Position numbers and translations under genes: made by a program. From Nemania diffusa (taxonomy: Eukaryota > Ascomycota > Sordariomycetes > Xylariales > Xylariaceae), in the NCBI GenBank assembly GCA_038501195.1, contig JBBPUQ010000005.1:3100001-3164000 (forward strand): a stretch of DNA of 64,000 nucleotides, written 5' to 3'. Positions 44,866 through 55,737 of the stretch are shown here, piece after piece. The notes beneath the pieces were generated by a model. It did not search any database. It was not told the origin of the DNA and saw only the letters and a program-made list of their open reading frames with translations. How positions within the stretch are numbered: position 1 is the first letter of the stretch; each line of letters opens with the position of its first letter.

Positions 44866-45806
44866 ATGACTGAGAAAATGAGTGTCATTCAAAAGGAAAG
44901 AAAACAGGTCTATTCGCCCATCCCGGACGATCAGTCTATCACAGAATCAGATGATTTCTTGTATGAAGATTTCAAGTCATCTCGTGCAAAGAAGTCTCGT
45001 TGGTCACGATGGTTTATCTGTGGCGGTATTGTAGTCTTCTTGGCATACTCTGCAGTCTTAGTCACAATCCCTTACCTATGGCTCAAGAAGGAAAGGCTAC
45101 ATGGCGCCAATGTTATTGACAGTAAGAGCGTCCTTTCGTTGATGATCTATGTTCTTGATGTTAACCCTATTATAGCCCCAATAAGGAAGCACATCAAGTA
45201 TGAGCCTACTTACTTCGGCCACACGGAAACATCTAAAGACTACAACCTCGTCGGAAAGCCGAGTAAGGAGCTAGATGCCAACTGGAGCTCCATTATGCAG
45301 TACTTCTACGCCGAGGTCCCGAAGGAGTTTATCCAATCCTTAGACCGAGAAAGAGACAGCATTCGGCTACCTAACGGGAATTACTTGGCCAACTACGCCT
45401 TTATTCACCAGTTACACTGTCTAGTAAGTGTACTATATTAGTTCCATCAGATTTCATGATCTAACCTAGTCCAAAGAAACGTCTTCACCAATCCTACTTT
45501 CCGGAAGTATATTGGCCCGACATGACAGAAGAGGAAAAAGAGTTACAACTTGAGCACAGCCGTATGTCTGTCTGTTTCATAGCCAGGTAGCTCTACACAC
45601 TTGTTAATTTAACTAACTCTGCCCTAGTACATTGTCTGCAGATGCTTGTGGAAGTCGTCATGTGCAAGGCCGATGAAACACCCCTCACCATGATCTGGTT
45701 TGACGAGAGTATATTGCCTGGTGGTAATAGAACGATTGCCCACGAGTGCAAGAACTGGGATACACTGATTGACGGAATGGAACAAGTGAAAATAGACCCC
45801 TTGTGA
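44866..45806 (+). CDS. UstYa-family (DUF3328) oxidase, copy B
   Basis: 255 residues from exons 44866-45121, 45176-45423, 45477-45561 and 45628-45806. Same enzyme family as copy A and divergent from the precursor gene. A polar N-terminus is followed by a membrane segment (about 49-72, FICGGIVVFLAYSAVLVTIPY), IKYEPTYFGHTETSKDYNLVGKP split by other residues, ELDANWSSIM, IRLPNGNYLANYAFIHQLHC (HQLHC 163-167), then KRLHQSYFPEVYWPD and the second motif HSLHC (195-199), VVMCKAD and a C-terminal ECKNWDTLIDGM. The third exon uses an AAG acceptor (45476); TAG at 45470 would ruin the frame. The first intron is 54 nt, in frame and stop-free. The start could also be the Met at 44878 or 44821; 44866 is a compromise. 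Introns fall at the same places in both HxxHC motifs as in copy A. Confidence 0.85.
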
Positions 45807-48800
45807 GTCATTTTCGTAGTCATTTTATCCCCGTCCAAGCGGATTTTGGAGCATCAAGCTCCCTTTCTAGATTACATTCATGTCCTGGGAGCTTATAATG
45901 ACTTCGAAGCACTCACATATCACGTTTAAAATGGCGATGGCTAATTCCCAGTATTACAGTACTCCCGGGCTTTTAGTTCATCCCAAGTACGGCCCTGTTG
46001 TACCCGATGGTAGAAACACAAAGCTAGATAATAGGATAGGCTATGTCAAGAATGCCACACCTCTCGATCGGACGAAGTGGCCTTGAACGAGAGTAATCTA
46101 GGGTCAAGAGACGTTTTAGCTTCGATAGATAACTATTAAGAAGACCATACGTCGCTTTAGCAAATCCAATTTACAAGATAGGTCGCGTATAGATAAGCAG
46201 TCAGGTAGAAGCTAGGTAGCAGTATAGGGGCAGGGTTCAATATTATGGATTCCTGAGTCCTCGTTCAAGAATAGGGGCGGACTCTACTCCTTATATAATA
46301 GTAGTAATTGTTACAGATACGCTTGAGGGTCCTACAGCGACCTAGCTGCGACTTTATAGCGTAACAATCACGATCGAGCGTCGTAATCATTTAGTACGAC
46401 TACAAATAATATAGCTTTCAGGCATATCCTGATTTCTATCATAACCGCCCATAATCCGAACGCATATACTTAGAGGAGGTCCACATTATGAAACACAGCT
46501 AATCCTAGGATATGATGTTCAGCCTGTTCATAGCTAATGAGGGCATATTAGACAACATCGATACCTAGCATACCTGACCATCATGTCTCGCAGAAGTGTC
46601 AGATAACTGCATAATCAACCCGCTAGTGATCAATTCATCTTTGTATTACGTCTTTCCCTATTTTATGCCCCTTTCTTTCTTCCAGTAAAGCTCAATTATT
46701 CACTCCTGGAAGGCTACAAACGGTCAAGGTTCCCAACCTTGACAACATTCTACTTTCGCATTCAGCATCAGTGGTGTTGTGGTTTAGCGTTGCAGTTCTG
46801 TTCCGTGACACTCGATATCTACAATATGCAAAGGCCCACGTATATTAACCCTACAGTCAGCGATATAGATTCCCATCTGGGAAAGGGGGTTCGCGCCGTC
46901 TGTCACCCCTGACGGCAACTGACCTAGTACTCTCGTACATTGGTCATATTATCCGGTTTGTGAATCTTGTCAAATATGAATATCGCCTTCGATTAAAGCC
47001 CAACATGACCGGCTTCTCTCCTTCACCCTAAAACACCAAGCCAGATCTACTAATGCTTCTAGCTCACTCACCTATGCATAGCTACTCACTATCATCTTGC
47101 CAACTTTATACAACCAATGCCCCTAATGTTCTTGAGAATCTTGCGAGGTCCATGCTACAAGGTTTTTGAATTCACTGGTGATAGAGGGGAAGAGCACAGA
47201 TGATGGCAGCGCATTAGGATGTTTCTAACAGTCTCTTTCTTTGAACTAAACAGAATAACGCTGTCTTAGAATGTGCGCAAAGCTAGACTAAAGGGTAGGA
47301 TTCTGAAGCGTTGCTTGTAGTAAATATGTGTCCCAACACTTTGTATACTCTTAATTAATTTAGAAGCTACTAACTACATAAGTATCATCCTATATTGTAT
47401 CGCTCCAGTACATCCTTCAAATCATACCTGTTCCCGCTAACACTTCGGAGCCCTCATTACGCAGAGGCTGAGGGCTGGTCTTGGAACTCGCTACATTCTC
47501 TACATTGCACCAAATAACGTATCGGAACATATCACATAATCACTCAGGTCTGGAGTTATCATCGTATGTATACTATATCATGATAGGTAGGTAACGTCCC
47601 GGTACCATGTCCTACCCTCAGGTATGTTCCAGGGGTGTGGGAAGAGCAGTTCGTCCCTATAGAAATATCATGTCCTTCAAGCCGGCGACTAAGCAGTTCG
47701 TTACGTTGGGAGTACACGACTAGCATCGGTATGAGCTCGGGCGAGACAGTGTAAATGGGATGAAGGTGGGAGATGTAAGTCGGCGGGTGGTCAAGTCGAC
47801 GCCATCTGTCGTCATATGATGCCATCGTATGTCGTGCGAGGTGCATGTGAGATACTATAGACACGCTAAATATCAGTGGAGATAATCAAACTAGGCAGAG
47901 TGAAAGAGGAAAATACTAGAGTGTAGCTTAAGGTATAAGAATCACTTGGCGGGGGAATCAGCCACTCTCTAATAGTATCTCGGGGACCTGTCTGCGTCTC
48001 TCTATCTTCACGAATAGTCAAGGCACGGCAGCAACCTGACCAAAAATAGGAAATTTCAAAAAGAAAGAAAAAGCGAGCAGAAACTCCGGGGCCAAACGGG
48101 GGATATGGGTGATTTATAATCGGCGCTCCCCTTTCGCCAAGGACAAGACGAGACGGGAACCAGACACCTTGATGGCCATCCCCATCCACATCCACCCATC
48201 AGCAAGTACCTTGATGGCCTTTCCCGCCCAACCCGCGTCACCCACACCAATCATTATCGTCAAGTACGCGAAATCGATCGTACCATTGCGGCCCCGTCTA
48301 TACCGTAATCCCCTTATTGTCCCAAACGGTAGCCGCGGATGTGGCCCCCTCGTCCGATCTGGGTAAGGACTGCACCCATTGTGATCCCAACTGCAATGGC
48401 GTCTTCCCCCCACGTGCCTACTGCCGCGTTGCATGTCTTTTCTAGAACATGTCTAACCTTACCCTCCCGTCACCTTTATTTTATGGGGTATCAGGGGTAT
48501 TTGGCTTTCTTAGGTAAGGATAGAGCCGCACTTTTGACTACATCTCATCATCCATCTATCGGGCTCATAAGTATAGCATACAAGTAAGCTATACATTTAT
48601 GATTTAGTTTCTTTAATATCATAAACTCAATTATTTCGTCCCGTGAAGCTAGGTTCCCGCTTTATTTAATGATGTTTACGACAGCGAGATACGTGATGAT
48701 TTGCAAGTGCGTTCTGTCCTTCTCTCAGTCTCCCCTGCCCATTTTTATAAGACTCCAAGGCGACAGAACCAATATTGTTGCAACACATAGTATTATTGTT

Positions 48801-49048
48801 CACATACGGCGCGGATTAGTTCATCTTCTATTTTAACTACAGTTAAATCACACATCATAGCACGGATATCGAACATAATGTTGATAGGATGGATGAGTTT
48901 TCATTGAACTATCTATCACTAATTCGAAACGTAAGAAGTCTATTGCCCCGTCTTGTTTCATTTAATTTTTTTTCATTGTATCATCAAGTCGTTCCCGCCT
49001 CTGAACCCGGCCGGTTAGCTCAGGTCCACCTCGCTTCTAGCGAGATGT
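45807..49048. other. 3.2 kb spacer, no gene recognised
   Basis: Unrecognised frames include 45880-46086 (+, just after oxidase B, unlike the family's C-terminus) and 47559-47864 (-, 101 codons, no domain). No transporter, peptidase or methyltransferase of the kind often linked to RiPP clusters is present. Confidence 0.45.
46723..46743. repeat. Perfect 9-bp inverted repeat
   Basis: GTCAAGGTT, spacer CCC, AACCTTGAC. Too short a spacer for a classical operator; it could form a hairpin. No gene is adjacent. Confidence 0.75.
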
Positions 49049-49628
49049 TTAGTGGCCGGGCATGTGGTCGAAAGCCTTCTCGAGCTTCTCGGTCATGAAA
49101 GGCAGCTTGCTGACACACCAGATCTCGGTATCCTGTTGTCATTGTGTGATTAGCCTCTCACAGAGCAGGTAGGGAATTGGAGACGGTGGTGTCAATTGGT
49201 GGGCAGCTATGGAGCTGTGGTGTAGACTTACGGGCTTGAGGGCCTTCTTGTCCTCGACGGAGAGGGTACCGGCCTTTAGGGCGATGATTGGGGGAGCGGC
49301 CTCGGGGTCGTGGTAGATGGGAGAACCGCACTCGCCGCAGAAGACACGGTGAACGGCCTTGCCAGAGGAACCGACACCAGCCCAGCTCTTGGTAGGGCCG
49401 GAGATGGTAAGCTTGTCCTTGGGGACGACAGCGACGAGAGCTATAGGGTAGTTGTGTTAGTCGATACGCGGCTCATATGCGAACGTCAACGCAGGTGGGG
49501 TTCGGCATACAGTAGGTAGATCCGGTCTGGCGCTGGCAGTCATCGCAGTGGTCGTAGGCGACGGTGAAGGGAGGCGAGTCGACAGTGTACTTGACCTGGC
49601 CGCAAAGGCAGTGACCGGAGAGACCCAT
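49049..49628 (-). CDS. GFA/CENP-V-fold zinc protein
   Basis: 136 residues from exons 49628-49511, 49440-49232 and 49132-49049 (minus). The family is named for glutathione-dependent formaldehyde-activating enzyme; most fungal members are uncharacterised cytosolic zinc proteins. The zinc-binding cysteines are clear: GHCLCGQVKY (CxC), AYDHCDDCQRQTGS (CxxC), FCGECGSPIYHD (CxxC). Further blocks are AVVPKDKLTISGP, IIALKAGTLSVED and the C-terminal IWCVSKLPF before the stop. The length matches single-domain GFA proteins. Splicing is supported by canonical donors (GTATGC, GTAAGT) and a GACTAAC branch site. The upstream flank has no linked gene. Confidence 0.9.
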
Positions 49629-52600
49629 TTTGTATGATGTAGTGGTAGAATCTGGTTTAAGAAGGGGTATATGAAGTTGATCGTTGTGTGGTATGGAAGA
49701 AGAGAATAAACGACACTGACAAAGGATTCCCCGGCCTCTTAAATACCAATTCCAAGAAAGCAAGAGATAGGAGAAGAAGAAGGATTCATTCATACATCCC
49801 GGTACCTAAACCTAATGCATACTACTGTACATACTATGTAAGGAGACTCCTATCAAATCATTTGAGCAGGGAGCTTTCCGGGTACGGAGAAGGTCGTCCT
49901 CCCCCCTCTCTCCCTCTCCCTCTACTACTGCTCTGGGTGGTAGATGCATAATTGCGAGGTCCAACCAGCATAACGGGAATTGTCTGACATGCAGAGCAGA
50001 TCCCATCGGGTGTCAGCATAGTAACTCAACTAACGTGCGGTGTGCAGTCAGCGTAGCCACTTGTATGTGCCAGCCGGGAATGGGCGTTTACTGTACCTCC
50101 AGAATGGGTCGGAAGTCAAGGCGGCGACCGTCTTGCTGTCTCGAACGGCGCGGGGCTTTGGTGAGTTTGTTTCTATGGTGGGGTAGATGCTCAGGTTGTT
50201 ATGCGCGCTGTTACGTCAGTGTGAAGACAAGGGTTGAGCCTAGCAGGTCTAGCAAGCCTAGGTGTCTAGTGTCGTGAATCTAGAGCTGTACCAAAAAAGA
50301 GGCGCCAGGCGATTTGCATTTCATGCCTATACCGATAATGGCAAATCCTAGCTCGCTCCCCGGCCGATTCGTCTTGTTAGAGGTGCCAGGTTGCAACCAC
50401 ATCTGTCTGCTACCTATCCACTCATAAGACGCGTTGTCATTCCCCTCTTATCCCAATCCAAGATAAAAGCATAATAGCTCCTTCGTGATAGTAGGTGATA
50501 AGTAGATACTCAATTCTTCAATCCTCAGCAGGACCTCAATCAATCGAGCACTCACAAATGATAGGTTCCCTACGCATAGATCAGGAATTTGAATTTGTCA
50601 CTGTTATTGTCCAATGGCTTATCGCTTAGTGAGACCCGTGGAATAAAGACCCCGTAGATGATCAGGCTGCAAATATCAAGGGCAACTCGCTGTCATGGGT
50701 TTTGTCGACCCCTCATAGCGGGGAGGATTTGGAATTTGGCAATAGGTAATCGAAAACCTTCGGAGCTAAAAGATGTTGTGCTTTGGTACCCATCCATGCA
50801 TGTAAGTAGTGCGTGCGGGTCAATCAATGGCTCCTTGTCCTTGTTCATAATACCTAGTAGCGGGCCACTGGCGGCAGGGCTTTATCTAGGGGGGCTGACG
50901 GATCTTAGGACGCTAAGTCAAACAGCCGCAGGTAGGGGGTCACCACCACGCCTTGTGCCCCCCACGATCCCATTATATTGGAATGCATAAAGAGTTCCCG
51001 CCTCATTAGGTATCTCAGGATCCCAGGTTGCAAGCTGCCTTGCTCCAATAGCTTTGAATTGGAACCGGCTCCGTAATGGGATAAGAGTTTGGAAAAGAAG
51101 GATCCAGTTTAACATTCGTATATCTTCGCCTTGTCGCCCTGTGAGCTGGAAGTAGACTATTTGCGATTGACTTCCAGAACAGGCATTATATGCAGCCCTG
51201 ACGTCTGAAAGCGGCGCCAAAGCGCACCGAATAGGATATCAAATAAATATGTCCCATGCGTATGGCGCCTATGCACAGTGCACCTGGTCGTTTCGTTGGA
51301 CGGGGGAAATCCCCGGTGTTTGAGATACTCAAATAAACAACGAAACATCGGTATACGTACCCGCGCGAAGAGGACAATTTGAGAAATAGTCTTATCGCTC
51401 GATCGGAGATAATGCACCTTACTTGAACTTTGCGGATACTACGCAGTAGATTCGGCTGCCGAGTCGCGTAGAAACCAACATGATGCCTAACCCGCACCAT
51501 GCGATTCGGTCCGCGATGAAGACCATTAGCATAGTGCCCGTATAAATACCGAGTCTTCCCCGTGTGCCAATACAAACCCGTATTTTATAAACGAGAGCCG
51601 GCAACCCCGCGGCGATCTTGAGGGTAGTCCAGATAACCTGCCGTGGCTATTGGAGGCTGCGGTCTTTTAAAGATCGGTGCTGGAAATAAGGTAAGTTTTG
51701 ATATCTAGGTAGTGCGACTTTTATCAAACTCGCAGAAAATCACATCGAAATCACGAGCCCGGTAGACGAATCTCAAATAGAACGCGGGCTAACGCCCCCA
51801 GATTCTAGATGCTCCGCAGTATCCAGCTTCCTGTCAGCCGCAGCAAACAGCCTCCGTTCATCACTCACAACTAAGACACCAGCCGGGACATATCACATGT
51901 TTAACAGCGATAGTGATAACTTGACTAAATATCTTAGATATTTTCGATAGTCAAAATCAATTGGGGCTCTAGGTTAGCGACAGGCAGTCTAATACTCTTT
52001 TTGGGGAGTCCAACTGCATAGCATATGCGAGCTCTCGCTCACAGCGAAGGGCTAAACCCCATTGCGATCGAAGGAAAATCGATAAAGCTACTCGATCGCC
52101 TACGAAACATGAATGAGGGCTTTTAGATCAGTGACGCTTGTGTGGGGCCAACGGCTTATGCGTAGCCTCTTGAGATGAATCAAGCGAGAGGTTTTGCATG
52201 GACTTTTGAGGACACACGAGGTCAATAGTATCGTCAATAGTCCTCTTGCCTTCTATATGAGGAAAGCGAATCGAATGCAAACGGATGAAATATTCATGTA
52301 TGGGGAATTGATACCAAATCTGAGAAGTCTTTTAAGGAAAGTTTCCTGTCTGATACAGACGCCGAGGCCGTAAGGACAGAACTGTTGTTTCCATCTCGAT
52401 ATATTTATCGTCTAGGGAGAGAATGTGCAGTTGTTTTCCTATCGAAAGCTTTGTCGCCGCTTTCGTTCTGCTGCCGACAAGTAGGTAAGTAATCAGCTGT
52501 CAGCCGCCATTCGCTTATCGTACGTATTCATAGCGTCTTCGGACTGAGGCTTCGGTGTTTCTCAGCTCGCAGTGTTCCCGACGCGATACGTCCGTAAACA

Positions 52601-53958
52601 CAAGGAATGCAAATAAGTATAAATAGACTATCCGACACCTCGGGGAGTTGAATCCAAAGAGATGGGCTTGGCAGACCTGCGCGTTAACTTCTTGTCAAAG
52701 TGCCTCGTAGGAATCGGCAACTTGACTGATCTCTTAATAGTCACACGACATGCGTATGGCCTAAAAGATATTTCGTTGTATTGTTTAAAATCCATCGACG
52801 CTTGCTGCTTTATTAGTCAGGCCACACACTTACCTAATATATAATAACAAGTCCGTCAATTGTTTCCCTCAACTCTAAATGACTGCTTCCTTGTATGAGG
52901 TTTTCAGCCGTACTAATAGTGGTCAATCGGGAGCCGTCCATATTAGTGACTTAGTCTTCCTACTACAGTCTCGAATTAATGGAGGAAGAAAGGATTCGGT
53001 AGATACGGCGAATAAGGTGGTAAATGATGATTGTCTAGCAAATATCAGTAGTAATGAACACTAAACGCCGCTACTTCGTTGTCTTGGGTAAGAGCACAGC
53101 GAGGGCTATGATATCACCAAAGCTGCTGATTGTAATCAGGGGAGCCTCTACAAGCCAGCTCTTGACCCCCGTTGCCGTCGGGATTCATAGAGGAGACATT
53201 TAGGTAAGGGAGGGGATCGAAGCACTGGCTGTAAATGAGCTGGAGTCGGGAAAGAGTGAGCTGTTTTGAGTGTCCAGAGACCTTAGGTAGGTGCCTAAGG
53301 CATAGGTAGCAGCTTGTTTAGAAGAAGGAATGAGCTGAGATTGCCGTAGGTACCTACTACCTAGCCGCCCTGTCAAGCCACTTTTTCTACACACCAGCCT
53401 CACTATAGACCTACCTCGTACTAAGCATGTAAGTACATAGGTAGGCACCCGACTGCCTCAACCAATAGGTATCTCAATCAAAATCGAATTCGCCGCAATG
53501 CAACACTTCCCCTTAGCAGGCTAGGCTTTTTTTTCAATGTCAATTACATGATTCAGATTTTGAAGCCCGAAATTTCCGGAGATCTGGAGCTGTCAGTTAG
53601 TCAGTCCTCGAGCCAATAGCCCCATTTTTACAGCTAAGCCACAGCTATGCCCCGCCGCACCAAGGCCGCCGATTGAGTCAGCGATTGCCGCCAGAGATCC
53701 GCTTTTCAGCCCACTCCTACGCCATCCCGATTCCTTGACATTCCACGGCTTAAATAAAGTTAACACATTTGACCAACTCTTCGCATCTGAGTTTGATTGA
53801 AGACAGCAACCTTTTCACCAACATCAAAGATTCCAGCTCAAGCTCAGGAATCACACATTTCCAGCCCTCACGATATCACTCGCCAACCAACAACGCGCAG
53901 TTAACACGACTTATATATCACCGCCCCCTCCAAAAACCCCGCCAAATCAACCATCAAG
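49629..53958. other. 4.3 kb spacer, no gene recognised
   Basis: Overlapping frames on both strands (for example 51186-51575 and 51157-51417, both minus) contradict one another and lack domain features. The right end (53280-53460) has several TACCTA/TAGGTA tracts and a long MBF1 leader. Confidence 0.5.
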
Positions 53959-54778
53959 ATGTCTGACGACTGGGATACCGCTACCAAGATTGGAAGCAAG
54001 ACACGAGGCGGCGGCGCCTCGCAGAGGGAAACAGTCGTGCGAGGAAACGCCGCCCTGAACGCAGCGAAGCGCAGCGGCGGTGCCCTCTCAACAGAGAAGA
54101 AGTACTCGACAGGCAACCAGGCAAGTCGATTCTCCATTTCCCCCACCGTCGCTATCGATCAGTCATCGCCCTCGAACCACCAACACACATGACATCACGC
54201 ACACCCATCATATGGTCACTCCATCTAGGTGGTTGTGTTTCCTATGCGTCTCTCCTGGATCCGAGTCGAATTCTTCCCCTCGTCTCGTGGCTAGCTTTCG
54301 CCCCCTTAAGTCCGCTCTCGGACCAACCAAATCGCACCAGCTTTTCTCTCCACAGTCCAAGACAAAACATCGAGCAGCTTCTCATTGCTTAAAAACTTCC
54401 CCAACCCAACGCAACTCCCTCCCAATTGTTCAAAAAAGAAAAGAGAAAACAGTGCTAACACCCCTTTCTCAGGTCGGCAAAGGTCCCGAAGGCCAGCACC
54501 TAACGAAGGTAGACCGCAGCGACGACATCATCAAGCCCAACACGGTCGGCAAGGTAGTGGGTGACGCCATCAGCGCCGCAAGGCAGAAGATGGAACCCAA
54601 GATGACGCAGAAGGACCTCGCCACGCGGTGCAATACCACTGCCGGTGTCGTCGGCGAGTTTGAGCGCGGAAGCGCCGTCCCCGACCAAAAGGTCATCAGC
54701 GCCATGGAGCGCGTCCTCAACGTCAAGCTACGCGGCCAGGGCATCGGCGAGCCCAAGTTCAAGCCCAAGGGGAAATGA
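53959..54778 (+). CDS. MBF1: Multiprotein-bridging factor 1 (MBF1) transcription coactivator
   Basis: 155 residues from exons 53959-54120 and 54473-54778. MBF1 bridges bZIP-type activators and TATA-binding protein and also acts on stalled ribosomes. The N-terminal MBF1 domain has [36 protein letters not shown] and, after the intron, [20 protein letters not shown]. The C-terminal HTH_3 (cro-like) domain has [38 protein letters not shown] and [11 protein letters not shown]. The intron of 352 nt starts with GCAAGT, a GC donor, and ends CTAACACCCCTTTCTCAG. No GT donor near 54121 keeps the frame, so the GC-AG reading is favoured. Length and order match the fungal family. Confidence 0.92.
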
Positions 54779-55737
54779 GCGAGCGAGCCAGTGTCGCACA
54801 CATACACTCTCACGACTCCTCCATTTCCGCCCCAAGAGGCAAAGAAATGAACACATGTTAACACGAATTTCGTTGCTAGCCGGCTACCTCCTTGGCCCTG
54901 TTCGGCGCTAGACTAGATACCGGCCAGTCACTTCGTTCAATCATGTGTGATGAGGCACGTGGGAGCGGAACCCGAAAGAAAAAAGTTCATCCTGTTTTTG
55001 TTTCCCCATAGCCGTGTGGAATGCGTTGATTAATGCCTTCGAGGCTAGGCGGGTGGACAGGCAGGCAGGCAGCATAGATGACATCACATTGAATGCGTGG
55101 CGTAGGTTGTTTTTCATCTCCCTTGGAGAGCCTGGGTGTTATCTAGTATTATATCGGGACGTCTTGCGACTCACATAGAGGAATAGACAGAATTCATCAT
55201 ACCGTATCGTAAATGGAGCCCATGTCGTGTTTGCAATAAAGTTGATTACTTACGACTTTGTCTTCACATCATCTGAATACCTTGACATAGGCATGATCTA
55301 CTTCATCCAGCCCCTCTCCCGGGCAGCACTACGAACAAAGACATCACAGATGACTAAACAGCCGCCAAACCACAGTCTTAACAATATTCATTTCGACTTC
55401 TCTGTGCTATACATACTACAATCTCTAGGATTGCAGTGAAACACTAATACCCAAAGTGCAAGCGCAAGTGGTATCCAGCGAACAGAAACCCAACAGGGAA
55501 CTCAAGCTTAAAGCAAGCTTAACAATGCTTTCCGCCATGCCATACTCCCCGTGACTTTTAGCCACGATGCGACGCAACGCAATGCCATGCCATACAGAAC
55601 CATGACTCGTGACTCCAAACGTGCAATGCAACCCTAACCAAACCTCCCAGGAACACCCAGAAAGCCAACCAGACGCAAACCCAGCATGTCCACCTCGTAT
55701 CTCCAGTCCAGTATCGTCCCCTTTATTAACAGCCTCG
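54779..55737. other. Convergent spacer between MBF1 and CDT1
   Basis: 3' flanks of both genes. The only frames are short (55227-55439 +, 55425-55631 -) and overlapping. No gene seen. Confidence 0.5.

Noticed and set aside
45880..46086. Extra C-terminal exon of UstYa copy B
   Set aside because: Copy B already ends like the family; this frame has no resemblance to it.
54080..54470. Coding extension of MBF1 through its intron
   Set aside because: The 232-codon frame in this region breaks the conserved MBF1 N-terminal domain; splicing restores it.
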